Source of the DNA: Scleroderma bovista
Taxonomy: Eukaryota; Basidiomycota; Agaricomycetes; Boletales; Sclerodermataceae
DNA: 64,000 nt
Reading direction: 5' to 3'
Assembly: GCA_037178675.1 (NCBI GenBank)
Contig: JAYMGJ010000522.1
Span: 1 to 64,000 of the forward strand
Notes under the pieces: generated by a model
The model's input: the letters and a program-made list of their open reading frames with translations, nothing else
Told to the model about the DNA's origin: nothing
Database searches by the model: none
Shown: positions 1 to 10,773 of the stretch, in pieces
How the letters are laid out: each line of letters begins with the position of its first letter
Numbering within the stretch: the first letter of the stretch is position 1
Program-made: the position numbers and the translations under genes

Positions 1-392
1 AAGTCATCCCAAGCGGGCCAAGCTGGCGGGGGCGGGGGTTCTCCGGCCGGGACGGGCGGGGCGTTGGCGAGGGCCTGGGCTGCCGCCATGCAGCCGTCCA
101 GACGAACTTGAGCCCACCGACCAGCTTTCGGGCCAGTGAGCCGGGAGAGAACCGCAGCGGTAACCTGGGCGTCGTTTGCCCCCTCCATCGAGATCTGTAT
201 CCAGATCTTGATCTTGGACCACCACTCGTGGAACTTCTGAGGGGAGCCATCGTAACTCCCGGGATCCGCGACCACCTTCTTGCGCGACGGCGGTGCAGGT
301 CGAGGCTGTGCAGCCGTAAGGGCCGCGATATGCGCCTGCAGGGCGATTTGTCCCTGGACAAGCTGGGCGAGGAGTTGGTCAAGGTCTGCCAT
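1..392 (-). CDS. Ty3/gypsy gag polyprotein, N-terminal part (runs off window)
   Basis: The minus strand is open from an ATG at 392 to the window edge, about 130 codons with no stop. It begins MADLDQLLAQLVQGQ, then has SRKKVVADPGSYDGSPQKFHEWWSK-type residues (a stretch around GSYDGSPQKFHEWW) and a C-terminal proline/alanine-rich segment. A short coiled N-terminus, then F-x-G/D-G-SP-xKFxxWWxxIxxW, then LTGPKAGRWAQ is the usual start of the retrotransposon gag domain in fungal Ty3/gypsy elements, where it forms the nucleocapsid-like particle that packages element RNA. The LTR at 1336-1706 lies upstream on the same strand, which fits. The rest of gag and all of pol lie outside the window, so intactness cannot be judged. 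Confidence 0.72.
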   Translation of the reverse strand, partial: MADLDQLLAQLVQGQIALQAHIAALTAAQPRPAPPSRKKVVADPGSYDGSPQKFHEWWSKIKIWIQISMEGANDAQVTAAVLSRLTGPKAGRWAQVRLDGCMAAAQALANAPPVPAGEPPPPPAWPAWDD

Positions 393-1335
393 GACGACCT
401 AGTAGGGGTGGAGGCGGGAATAGGGGGTAGGTCTTTGTTTAACCGGTTGGAGACGGGAAGACTGGAACGTGCGGTGGCAAGCGAGCGGGAGGTCTGGCAG
501 GGGCGGAACAGGAAGGGAACGGTGGAAGCCGAGGAGGACTTGGATTTCGAAGTCGCTGACAAGGCGACTGTAGGCGGCAACGGCGTTGGTGAACTGAAAC
601 TCCTCTTCGATTGCTGACTCCCTTTCTTGTACTTTGACAAGGGTGTCAGGGCGGGGACCGTAAATGATCGCCAAGCGCTCCTGTTGCGCTTCGACGAGGT
701 GACGAGGGAACTGGTAAGGTATGGTGGCTGACGTAGGGGGTGACGTAGGAGTAAGGTTACTTTGGGACTAGATCCCCACAGTTGTTCCACTAAACTAAGC
801 GTAAGACTTTGTTCGCCTGTCGCGCTCGCCGGGTCAGGGCAGTGGCACAGCTATGCAAAGAACAAACGGCTAGCGGCTGCAGATCACAAGGTCTACCTCT
901 GCACGGACGCAGGAACTACTGAGTATGTATGTCTCAATCGCCTTGAGGCTGCGAACCTCTCTTGAACGGGCGCCGACCTTCAGACACCAGGCACGACCCT
1001 GGGCTGGTGTACAGTACGTAAAGGTAACAGTGCTAAAACTTCCCAATGCCGAAGCACTACGGGAACGGCACTAAAGGCTGGCGAAACGTGAAGCTCCTTA
1101 ACCCTGGATCGTTTCCTTAAAGGCGGAAGGGGGGGGTTGGGTGTTGCTGCTGCCTCAGGTATCGTCCCAGGGGCTTCTGGAGGTGAGCTCCCAGGGCTCC
1201 TTAGACCACTGGAGATCAAACCAGAGGAAAGAGGGGGTATAAGCTAAGTACAAGCCTACCTTCCATAAGGCTAGAGACAGGACTGTCTCTACAGCGCGTA
1301 GTAGAGCGAGTAAGATGTATAGATTCGAGCTCAGG

Positions 1336-1706
1336 TGAGATGACCCTAGGCAGAACACCTAAGACCCAACTACACGCGAGACTCTGAGAGGAAATAGGAC
1401 GCGAGGATCTAGAGCAATAACCCAAGATGAGCTCGAATGGGGAGCCTCTGGGTGCTGGATTGCACAGTATATATACTACTATACACAAGGGCTACGCGAG
1501 GCTATCCATGAGGCTACGTGCAGGCAGAAGGCTATGTAATGACATCACTGTGGAGCTAAGGCTATGCGTACTGATGTCAAGGGAGGCAGCGTGTACAGCA
1601 CGAGGTACAGGTCTAGACTAGGTAGATAAGATAGAGGCTGTACACTAAGATAAGATAAACGCTATCTAATCGTAGATTAGATAAGATAAAAAGTTGGACC
1701 GTAACA
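1336..1706 (-). repeat. 5' long terminal repeat, 371 bp
   Basis: On the plus strand the repeat starts TGAGATGACCCTAGG and ends GGACCGTAACA; read as the element it runs TGTTACGGTCC to GGGTCATCTCA, with the usual TG...CA ends. Its limits were set by alignment to the second copy at 22578-26079, whose ends are fixed by a 5-bp target duplication. It contains an AT-rich segment of repeated GATAAGATA units near the element's 5' end and a TATATATACTA box that could serve as a promoter. Confidence 0.75.
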
Positions 1707-2166
1707 GTCACCTGCAATTGTGCTGGCTGGCTGGCCTTGTCATTGTCCCCAGGCCCCTTGCTAGGCTCACAATCCTTGAGGTGTGACATGACACAAAAAA
1801 TCAATGATATATTCAACATAAGGTGTCTATTTTTTGGCCAGTATTTGATCAGATTAAATTCGGGGGGTGACCGGTGCAGCACAGCTTCAGGCGGTGCAAT
1901 GGCAGCACAGAGCAAAAAGGGGCGCTTATGACATCTTTTTATTAGCCGAGTTAGACCCATCATCAAGAAATTGAGCAGCCACAGCTGAGGGTGTATCCTT
2001 CATGACCAAACCCATAATTAGACTAATGCGCTTTAGTGTCGTTTTAGTCCCTACATCATTAGCTAATATCACCTCAGAGTGCTGAAATAGGGCTAATGAA
2101 GTTGCGGCTAGATCAATTTCTTCGTTTTAACTATCAATGACAAGATAATCATGTAGATAGCTCCAA
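1707..2166. other. no gene seen, 460 bp between LTR and DUF6532 relic
   Basis: AT-rich sequence with no convincing reading frame or repeat. It probably is 3' flank of the DUF6532-like relic, interrupted by the retrotransposon insertion. Confidence 0.4.
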
Positions 2167-3340
2167 TCAAAATGTGTTAACATTCGGAGGAAGCTCTGCT
2201 CGCCCTCGAGCCATGATATTTTGTTGTAAACCATCTAGCCAGGTTTTCCTGGCTGGATCATTCCTCATAGCAGATATCTGCGCAAGAATTTGTACGTACA
2301 CATTTTGCCACCTATTGGCACTGGAATCAACCTCCTGATAATAGCCCCGGCTGAAGTCTTTGAGTGTAGCAGCAATTGCTGCCCCCCCAAGCCCAAAAAG
2401 TGTATCAAGCCTATTATTTTCTACAGATTTCCATAGTTCCATGGGCGTAAGGAACAACATGTGGACCATATAGTTGTGGAAGAAGTCGGATGAAAAAAGT
2501 TCACGCTCAGGATGGCGTGGATCATGAAGATAATTGAGGCCTGTAAGAAGGTAGCTTACTCTTTGAGCCCGATGCTCAATCCCCGAGCCTTCATTGCCCA
2601 GTGGCAGGCGAAGGCTAAATTCGGTGTTCGCATGACAGAGCACGTAGTACTTGTATGCCTGTCACATGGCGGTCATTGTTCCTGTTTTCGTTGCAGATGC
2701 AGGCTCCACAACCATTGTATGACTGACAACAGACTCCAGAGCCATGCGAATGGCCCGTGTGATCATGTCATCCATCTCGCACTGAATCAATTGGTACTGG
2801 GTCTTCAGCAACCATATACAAATGGATATAAGCACGGGCCCTTGACAGGACCCTTGTTTTTTCAGCTTTTGTCAGTGCAGATAAAGCGGGAGCTGGAGCT
2901 GGACCGGGACCAGGAGCTGGAGTTCCAATGACAGTAGGTGTAGCACCGGCAGCGCTTGGATTAGAGTGAACAGCAGCAGGTGGAATTGGAGGGGTTGGCG
3001 GAAGCACGACACGCTGTTCACGCTGGGGGCGATGGATCCCAGTGGTCTGACCAGCCTACACGCAGATATTTGGTGAATATATGACAGCCATTTCGTTGAA
3101 CTTACGGATATAACGGTTGATCTTGGATCGCTGAATCGATTCACATTCTGAATCCCCCGATGATATGGTTGGATGGCAGTTACAAAGTTCAGATTTTGCG
3201 AGGCCTGTGCAGCACGCGAGAGCAGGTTGGGGTCGATCTCCTCATCTAAGGCCCAAGGATCCTCAGGGACTTCACCGCTCAAACCGAGCAGTTCTTCATT
3301 TCGTCCTGGCTGAGGATAATTCTACTTGATTATCAGTGTC
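2167..3340 (-). pseudogene. DUF6532-like protein, disrupted
   Basis: The minus strand reads, in pieces, like the basidiomycete DUF6532 family: an N-terminal acidic piece (PEDPWALDEEIDPNLLSRAA, 3282 downward), a linker rich in Pro/Gly/Ala, then ...SRARAYIHLYMVAEDP... and a C-terminal piece at 2643-2167 with the helix ...GLGGAAIAATLKDFSRG... that resembles the family's C-terminal core. The pieces do not join: near 2770 the frame is off by one base after ...IDSVRDG, and an in-frame TGA interrupts the sequence near 2660, just before QAYKYYVLCHANTEF. These lesions, together with neighbouring transposons, suggest a dead copy. The function of DUF6532 is not known; it is usually multicopy and associated with mobile DNA. 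The family assignment rests on recalled motifs and is moderate. Confidence 0.5.
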
Positions 3341-3665
3341 ATTTTGAGAAGCCTCTAAGGAAGCACGTACTCGAACACTTGGCATTGCAATCCAACACGT
3401 CACTACTGCACAGGTGGAGGCACTGCTGAGGAGTAGGTGGGGAAGAGAAGGGTGCTTGTGGTCCGCACGAAGCCTCAAGAACAACACAGAAATTGAAATA
3501 GATTATGACAATCGATACAGCGCTGGTACACGATAGTAACAATGGCATACGGCGATCAATGTTCTAACCCATCTCCTGATCCAAGGGCTTCGGCGGAATG
3601 ATCAGGGCAAAACTAGCCATGTTTGTCAATAGACAATCATTGGCATAACAAATCAGTACTCACAG

Positions 3666-4685
3666 TTACTCAGAAAGAGGGTCATCAGAGGAGGGGAACC
3701 CCGTGAAAGGAACATTCCGATCCTCTTCCGAGGACCCGTCCTCATCCTCATCCCCCCTCCACTTGCTCCACGAATCCATGACTTCTGTCACTTGATTCAT
3801 TTGACCTTCAGCGATGGTTAATTGAACGAGTTCATCTGCATATACCGCATGATGGTAGCCACCATCATCCTCCACATCCGACATTCCGCGACCATCCAAT
3901 ATGTCGCTAAGCAGATCTAATTGTGCCGAACTTGTAGCGAGCTCCTCTTCATGTTGTCTTTGAACAACATCCAAATAATCCTTGCATCGTTCAGTCGATT
4001 CAATCTCAGCTAATGTGAGGGCAACACGGTGCGCAATACAGTCGCGATCCGCTTGCTTGGCATCGTACGCTTTCTTCAAGACCAGATCTGGCATCTGTGA
4101 AAGGACATTCATGAAATGTACTTTTCCTTGCAGTAGTAAAGTCAGTTGCATAGCTAAAGTAACCGTTGCACGACATACTTGTACAACATCATCCACTGTC
4201 ATACCAGTGTGAGAGGTGAAACCTAAGGACCTCGCTGCAAAGTGAAGTTCCAGAGGTGCAGCGCGACCTCTTTGTGAGTAAGGAAGATAATGCTGGCGTA
4301 CCTGAGCCTGGGCTGCGAGTGTGCGAGCTCTGATAGAAATGGGAGGTGTTGCTTCTCGCGAACGACGGGAGTTGGTATATTTGCTATTGCACCTAATCTG
4401 AGCCTGTTGCAAAGGGGGGCTAGTATTCTGGACACTTCTGTCCAAGTCACTACAAGAGAATAAGGGAGTGAAACCTAGAGGAAATGTATAGTTATGTGTC
4501 CAAGATATGATCCGAGGGGTGGTTACCTGGCGGTTTCTCAGAATCATCTGAAAGGAACTTTGAATGGAAATCAGAATCAATGTCCAACGCACCCTCCTTC
4601 GGAATGGACGATTGCATTGAGCTTTCTGATGAAAGTGATGGAGAGAATCAGGGTAGACTGACTGGATCTTGGATATCCATGACAT
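3666..4685 (-). CDS. hypothetical protein, unrecognised
   Basis: A 339-codon frame starts with ATG at 4685 and is open to 3666. I do not recognise a family. The C-terminal 200 residues look like real protein: a helical stretch with Leu/Ala heptads (around VCRATVTLAMQLTLLLQGKV and ALTLAEIESTERCKDYLDVV), then a very acidic tail with many Asp, Glu and Ser. The first 100 residues look less protein-like and contain possible splice signals near 4530-4450, so the true start may be further downstream. Its upstream end approaches the start of the Plavaka gene on the other strand. It could be an upstream part of the DUF6532-like relic on the same strand, or cargo of the adjacent transposon. Confidence 0.35.
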   Translation of the reverse strand: MSWISKIQSVYPDSLHHFHQKAQCNRPFRRRVRWTLILISIQSSFQMILRNRQVTTPRIISWTHNYTFPLGFTPLFSCSDLDRSVQNTSPPLQQAQIRCNSKYTNSRRSREATPPISIRARTLAAQAQVRQHYLPYSQRGRAAPLELHFAARSLGFTSHTGMTVDDVVQVCRATVTLAMQLTLLLQGKVHFMNVLSQMPDLVLKKAYDAKQADRDCIAHRVALTLAEIESTERCKDYLDVVQRQHEEELATSSAQLDLLSDILDGRGMSDVEDDGGYHHAVYADELVQLTIAEGQMNQVTEVMDSWSKWRGDEDEDGSSEEDRNVPFTGFPSSDDPLSE

Positions 4686-4783
4686 CCACGGTGAGAGGAG
4701 TAGTGTCGGAGTCCGAGTCTGAGTTTGAAGGACTTAGGAAGATTTCTGGTGCCAACCCTCAGCCTCAGCTGCAAATCGACACC

Positions 4784-7700
4784 ATGGACTTCTGCCCAGG
4801 TTGTGACTCACAATTTTCATCTCCTGATGCGCTGAGAGACCATTTCAACACAGATGGGGCACTCTGTATTTCTGACTTCGAAGTGCACATGAATATCCCA
4901 AACCACCAAAGCAACTCGGATACAGAAGATTACTTTGATATCTGAAACTACGAAATCGATTTCAATGCTACTGTGGACGACTTTACTGTTCCACCACCTC
5001 CTGCATTTAGAAGGGGCGCAGGAGAAGTTGGTGTTGAGGGTGAGTATCATGAAAGCTCTGGGTATTTATATGGAAATGGTCCTACATTATTGGATCGTTT
5101 GAAAACAAATGAGTACAAGAGACGCCGCATGCACCAGGTGTACTATCCATTTGCTGACGAGGGCGAATGGGAGCTGGCTAAATTCCTGGCACTGAGGTTG
5201 ACCAAGAGTGACATATCTCAGTTCCTCAAATTACGATGGGTGAGTTTTGTTTGTCATCTCATTGCATTTATCTTAGTACCTCTGCACAGTTCAACACCCG
5301 CAAAAGACCTTCTTTTAAGAATACAGACCAACTTTTCGGTTGGTTGGGTAGCCTTCCCACAGGACCTAAGTGGAAGGCTACCGAGATTCGGGTGAAGGGA
5401 TTTAGTATGAAGCATGAAGCTCGTTTAATATGGTGCGATGCTTTGGAAGTGGTGAAAGATCTCTTTTCCAATCCTATGTTCGCGAACTATATGTCATACG
5501 ATCCGCACAAGGTCATGGTTGGTCAGGAGCATGAGTATAGCGAGTTCTTTACAGGGACGCATGCATTCACAATACAGGTGAGTCATTCGCAACTGTGTAT
5601 TAGAATACTTTGCCAACATCCTGTCCGTCACATCACAGGCACAATTACCTGTCGGATCGACAATCGTACTGATTATTCTTGCTTCAGATAAAACTCCTGT
5701 TACTTGTCAAATGGGAGGTTTAGAAATGCACCTGCTCTTTCTAACTATCGGCAATATTCAATCAGATATCAGAATGCAGGCCACATCCCATGCATGGTGT
5801 TGTGTCGCCTTCATCCCTTCACCAGAATTCGAAGTCCCTCAGGACCTTCAAACCCTTCTTCTTGCACGGATTTTCCACTGGTCATTAGACATTGTAACTG
5901 CCTTGCTGAAAGTCGCAGCCAAAGAAGGAGAGCCGATGGTGGATCCTATGGGGAAAATCTGGAATTGCTACACGCCTCTCGTCTCCTATATCGCTGACCT
6001 TCCTGAGCAACAACTTATTGCATGCATATCAAGGAATGCATCTCCCGTGACTTTGGCAGAGTTGCCTCAGTTTGGGGATCCCACCCCTGCTGCACCTCAA
6101 ATGCGTGAACAGACGCTTTCTCTCATATTGGAACTGTGCAAGAAGACCGATCCCTGGGATATCAACCACTTTCAGAAGACTACCAAGGCCTTAAAGCTGC
6201 TTGGCGTCCATCTACCGTTTTTCCATAACTGGAAGTTTTCAGACCCCTCACTTTTCCTCACTGGCGAAGTCCTTCACACCAGACACAAGTTTTTCTTTGA
6301 TCACGTTCTTAGCTGGTGCAAGACGTTAGCTGGCCCACAAATCCTCAACACTCGCTTCAGCAACTTGCATCATCGTGTTTCATTCCGCCACTTTTCCTCT
6401 GGAGTGTCCCGGCCACTTCAAATGACTGGGTGGGACCACCGTGATATAGAAAGGACGATAGTGCCGATTTTGGCTGACGTCGGCAATGTAACAGATGAGT
6501 TCATCTACACCATTTGTGCAATAGTGGAATTCATCTATCGTGCCCAAGATCCTGTACATACCGACTCCTCAATCAATGCCATGGAGCAGGCGCTTGCAGA
6601 CTTTCATGCCAGGAAGCAGGTTATCATCGATCTCAAAGCATGGAAAGGCGAGAAGACCGTCATTAACCACTTTAATATCCCAAAGCTCGAGCTCATGAAT
6701 AGCTTTGGGCGGCAAACGAGAGCAAATGGCCCACTCATTCAATATACTGTGGATGTCTCAGAGTGTTTGCTCATCACACACTGCAAAACCACCTTCCAGC
6801 ATACAAGTCGTAATTCTCACACATTCATAGATCAGGTTGTCGAAATCCTCAACTGCGAAGAGACGATGCGACTCTTCGATCTCTACATTATTCTGCGGCA
6901 GGCAGAAAATTCCATGGAGAAAGCAGTTGACATTGAGCTCAAGGAAGTCACGACTATGGATCCCGCTCTCGAGTTCATTCAGCAGGTCGCACCTGACAAG
7001 GAGTATATGTTTCGTGGACCCCGCCCGTATCGCAACTATTTTCAAAACCCCAAAAGCTTTATTTCCTCACTTGGAGATGTTGCCCTTCACGTCACCGTCC
7101 ACCCTGATCACAGCACGTTGTCTGTGTTGGACATGCAGGTGCTGTACAAACTGCCGGATTTACCATCCCATATTGCACATTACATTGGGACTTCGGAGAA
7201 CACTTTGCAGTGGTGGAATGCTGGTGGGAATATCTCTACCTGGAACAAGTTCCGTATCCAGTTGCATTCATCGTTTCATTCACGCTTTGTGGACAAAAGC
7301 CAGATTGTCCAGGCTTATCCACCTTCCAATGAACATCCGCTTGGGTACTGTGATGCAGTGCTAATCCGTTGGCCCAACGACGAAAATATTCACGGTATGA
7401 TGCAAAAAATTTCCTTACTTATCCCCTGACAGTTTCTTTAGACGTTGTCCAAGTTTGTGCGGTGTTCAAGTTGAAGCCAACGAATGGATTATCTGAACAT
7501 CTCACTACTACACCCCTCTGCTACGTCCATTTTTTCCATATACTTCCGATGGATGCTGGTAGGCCTAGTGTTGGACTACATCAAGTTGAACGTGTACTAG
7601 ACCCTACGACTGGCTGTGTGACAGGTATCATCCCCCTCACGGCGGTAGTTCGCGCTCTGGATCTTGTGCCAGTCTTCAGCACAGCATTCTCTGACGTTGT

Positions 7701-7788
7701 TCCCAGTAGGCAAACATGCATGGAGGGCTATGCACGTTACTATGTTAATACATTTGTTGATAAGGAAACTTTCCATGTATTACATTGA
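4784..7788 (+). pseudogene. Plavaka (CACTA-like) transposase, decayed
   Basis: The protein starts MDFCPGCDSQFSSPDALRDH, a C2H2 zinc finger that typically opens Plavaka transposases of basidiomycetes. Later parts include WELAKFLALRLTKSDISQFLKL, a long central block from about 5711 to 7400 (HAWCCVAFIPSPEF, IWNCYTPLVSYIADLPEQQL, GVHLPFFHNW, FFFDHVLSWC), and the characteristic end ...YARYYVNTFVDKETFHVLH at 7788. Introns with good signals lie at about 5578-5638 and 7395-7440. An in-frame TGA at about 4943, directly after DTEDYFDI, breaks the zinc-finger exon from the next segment, which continues in the same frame. I found no clear terminal inverted repeats. Plavaka enzymes catalyse cut-and-paste transposition in the nucleus; this copy is probably inactive or non-autonomous. 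Confidence 0.75.
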
Positions 7789-8137
7789 CCGTTGTAGTAT
7801 GTAGTCGATATTTGGATAGTATAACTACGTTGATAAGATGATGGTCGTGAATCGTGATCATATCTCTTTGACTACCGAGATCGAATCTTGAGCGTGTTCT
7901 CAGCCAATCGGAGGCCTCTGTCCCGTGGTCGTAACTCTTCGTAAGCTGTCAAAATTCTGCCGACCGCGTATTTCATTTCAGCTGTTCTGCAGATGATCGA
8001 AGGATCCCTCGGTAGGCATGATGCCCTCGGGTAAATACTCTGATGGATTGATGCCGAAAAGTGCAGCCTAAGGTGTTTACAGACATCGTCGCATAAAAGC
8101 TGGCCTTCCGACATGAGGAACCCTCAGTTTGCAACCG
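7789..8137. other. spacer between Plavaka relic and first GH3 copy
   Basis: No gene seen. The right 60 bp, from AAGCTGGCCTTCCGACATGA onward, is also found upstream of the other two GH3 copies, so it marks the left part of the duplicated block and includes the likely GH3 promoter. Confidence 0.5.
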
Positions 8138-10227
8138 ATGACTATCAGCCCGATACACCCTCTCAGTTCGTTGTCTCCCGAAGACAAAATACTCCTGCGA
8201 CAGGGCACAGACAGCCGCTTGCGGGAAATAATATGCGCGAACATCGGCACCCGCTTTGCTTCTTCTCTTGTAGATTTCCGCCTGGCTGTCGCAAACAAGG
8301 ATCTGAAGGATGATGCAACCATCTTAGACGACTTCCATCGCCTAGTCCCTCTCACAGAATACGAGTCCTATCGCCCCTTTCTAATGAAATTCAAGGAACG
8401 CCCCTACAAACTATCCAGGGTCGAAAACCTGCTCACACCAGGGCTTCCCGACTTTTTATGCGAGTCCAGCTCTACTTCTGGCAGGGAAAGAAAGCTCTTC
8501 CCGAAATGCAGTCAGACTGTACACGACCAAGTAATCACTGACATCTCGGGCAAGGTCGTGGATGTCTATTCCATAACCCACAAAGATTTGCTTCAGGTAG
8601 TAACAGACTCTGGTGAGGCAGTGCATACGGTTGTCTTAACTTTTTCCTCGACCGCACGCTGGCGCACAACCATGAACTGGACCATCGAAACGGATGACGC
8701 CCGCATGGGGTCAATCGGTACGTGTCCAGTCGCGTTCTATGAATGGTCACGTACGAGCTACTTTTCTAGTTCCTGGCCGTGTTGCTCCATGGGCCACTGG
8801 CCTTATCGCACATCGTCAGCCCTTCCTGTTTATTCATGCTCTGTTTGCACTTGCGGAGCCACATGTCGACCAATTCCGTGTGCTATATCTATCCACTTTC
8901 ATGGACACTGTACATGTCATACAAGCAGAGTGGGAAGTACTTTTATCCAGCATCCGAGATGGAACCATTCCAGATATTGAGCACATCGACCACGTTCGGG
9001 CTCATTTGCAGGTGAGTACCGTGTATTTGCCAACCAACGATTTGATCTGAAGAGAGTAGGATCACATGCGTGCAGATCCAAAGCGAGCGGAAGAGCTTCG
9101 GCATATAGGCCCTCCCCTCTCTTGCCCTGGATGGGCTCAACGTGTTTGGCCAAGGTTAACGATGCTTGTGGCCATCTGCAGTGGTGTGTTTTCCACGGCA
9201 CTGCCCAAGGTGATAAATTCTTATTTTTTGATCGTGCTGTAGTTCTCATTCTCATCAGGCGAGAACGGTACTTGGACCCAACATCATCATCCACAACTTT
9301 GTATATGGATGTACTGAAGGCCTCAGAGGCAAGGCTATTAACTTGGGAGAGTCAGGAGACTTCGTCTTGGAAAACGAGGATGTTGTTGAGTTCCTCGATG
9401 TCACAAACGAGCAGACGACCGATAATATTGTTCAGGCGGTGTGTATTTCTATTCTCCGCTCCTCACTTTGGACGTACCCTTTTCCAAACTAGTTTCGCCT
9501 TTATCTTGCTAGTCTCGTGACTCACGATTTATAACCAATTCATTTCACAGTGGGATGTCCGGCCGGGAATATTGTACCAGCCAGTATACACATCCCGGGA
9601 TGGCCTATGGAGATACCTCATAGACGATGTTTTCCAAGCAGTTGGATTTCATCCGCGCAACGGATTGCCAGTGTTCAAGTTCTTTGCGCGACAGAAGTAT
9701 GTAAAATATTTCTCTGTTGGACTCTAATTGATTCATCTACACATACGAACAGCTCGGCAGTTCGAATCTACGCTTGTGAGATTACGGAGATGACTCTTAT
9801 GGATGTGATACGAACAATTAATGAGGGAATCATGAAGGTGCACGAGTTCACAGTAGTTGTGGATCACCGTGATTCTGGACAGACGGTCGGATTTTTCTTT
9901 GAAGTCGTTGAGGATGCCATTGGTTCGATAATAGCGCTGTGATTGGAAACACACCACTGATGTGACCTAGGTTCCAATGTCCAGCTCATCAAGCAGAAGG
10001 CCTCTGAAGCATTCTTGGCGATACACACCGACTATCAGGAAATGGTGGACGTGGGCCTAATGCGCCAACCAACCATCCGTATCGTCAAACCAGGGACATT
10101 CATGGAATACAGGCGGTGGAGGGTTGATAGCGCAGGAGTTGGCATCAACCAGGTTAAGGTCCCTGTTGTCATGTGGGACTCGAAAGCAATCGAGTGGATG
10201 ATGGGAAGAGTCGTAATGGAATTGTAA
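8138..10227 (+). CDS. GH3-family acyl acid amido synthetase-like, copy 1
   Basis: My model has seven exons: 8138-8717, 8770-9011, 9060-9209, 9259-9438, 9551-9696, 9753-9922 and 9971-10227. They sum to 575 codons including stop with all phases consistent, close to the usual GH3 size. The three nucleotide-binding motifs of the family are visible in diverged form: ESSSTSGRERKLFP (family SSGTSxGxRK), NFVYGCTEG (family YxxSE), and LWRYLIDDV (family YRxGD). The fold also shows the family's central helix, LFIHALFALAEPHVDQF. GH3 proteins activate a carboxylic acid with ATP and transfer it to an amino acid (plant JAR1 makes jasmonoyl-Ile; other plant members make auxin conjugates). No signal peptide is seen, so a cytosolic enzyme is expected. 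The fungal substrate is unknown. Exon 3 uses the acceptor before GATCACATG; the next AG downstream would bring a stop. It is one of three closely similar copies. Confidence 0.82.
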
Positions 10228-10396
10228 CCATTGTGTTTACATAAACGTGGTGATTCTGTGTATTCCCTTGCTCGCGGTTCTGGGATTTCGTTAAATCGTG
10301 GGAACATATCACGACAGAACCTTTTGCCTTCTTTGGAACCGTGTGATTCAGTTGACTTACTTTGCAAGTTGTGAACCTTTCGATACACTTCACACA

Positions 10397-10581
10397 TGGG
10401 AAATTTCAATATTTCGACCACAGTAAAATATAATTCAGAAGACAATTGTAAAATATTAAAGCATTGTCTGTTTTGTATAAGTTTTTATTTTGAGGTGTGC
10501 CAGAAGCTATTTGCATTATATTATGTTTTACAATCACATTCTGAATTAAATTCTACCCCTGTCAAAATATTGAAATTCCCA
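10397..10581. repeat. MITE-like inverted-repeat element 1 (185 bp)
   Basis: The left arm starts TGGGAAATTTCAATATTTCG and the right arm, reverse-complemented, starts TGGGAATTTCAATATTTTG. Pairing continues imperfectly through TAATTCAGAA and ATTGTAAAA, so the arms cover about 60 bp each around an AT-rich loop of about 65 bp. There is no coding capacity. This is the structure of a miniature inverted-repeat transposable element or a foldback repeat. I could not identify a convincing target duplication. Confidence 0.65.
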
Positions 10582-10660
10582 CAGTAGGTCCCAGCCACTC
10601 TATCACCTACCCATCTGGGCTACTTTGTAAGTGAGCAGGTAACCCAAAACTAGCTACAGC

Positions 10661-10773
10661 GGAAATTTCAATATTTTGACATGTGTAGAAGTTAATTCAG
10701 AATGTAATTGTACTGCCATTAAAATCTCAAACTACTGTGTATTCTACCTTGGTCAAAACATTGAAATTTCCCA
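10661..10773. repeat. MITE-like inverted-repeat element 2 (about 113 bp)
   Basis: Begins GGAAATTTCAATATTTTGAC and ends GTCAAAACATTGAAATTTCC, which is its reverse complement with one difference. Inner parts share TTAATTCAGAATGTAATTGTA with element 1, so the two are the same family, this one shorter. Its right end, ATTGAAATTTCCCATGTGT, recurs near the left edges of both O-methyltransferase blocks (19790 and 29104). Confidence 0.6.

Larger units (their letters stand above)
1..1706 (-). mobile_element. LTR retrotransposon (Ty3/gypsy-like), 5' portion
   Basis: Read on the minus strand, the segment has an LTR at 1706-1336, a leader of about 940 nt, and gag starting at 392. The leader has a stretch open without an ATG (674-399), which may be part of the element's untranslated leader or an upstream coding segment with a lost start. 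A 5-nt sequence GTCAC borders the LTR at 1707-1711 and would be one copy of the target duplication; the other copy is off the window. The solo LTR at 22578-26079 belongs to the same family, since both share the TATATATACTA region, GGCTATCCATGAGGCT and the AGATTAGATAAGATAAAAAG end. Confidence 0.7.

Noticed and set aside
399..674. Separate protein-coding gene upstream of gag on the minus strand.
   Set aside because: The frame has no ATG start and lies in the retrotransposon leader; treated as part of the element.
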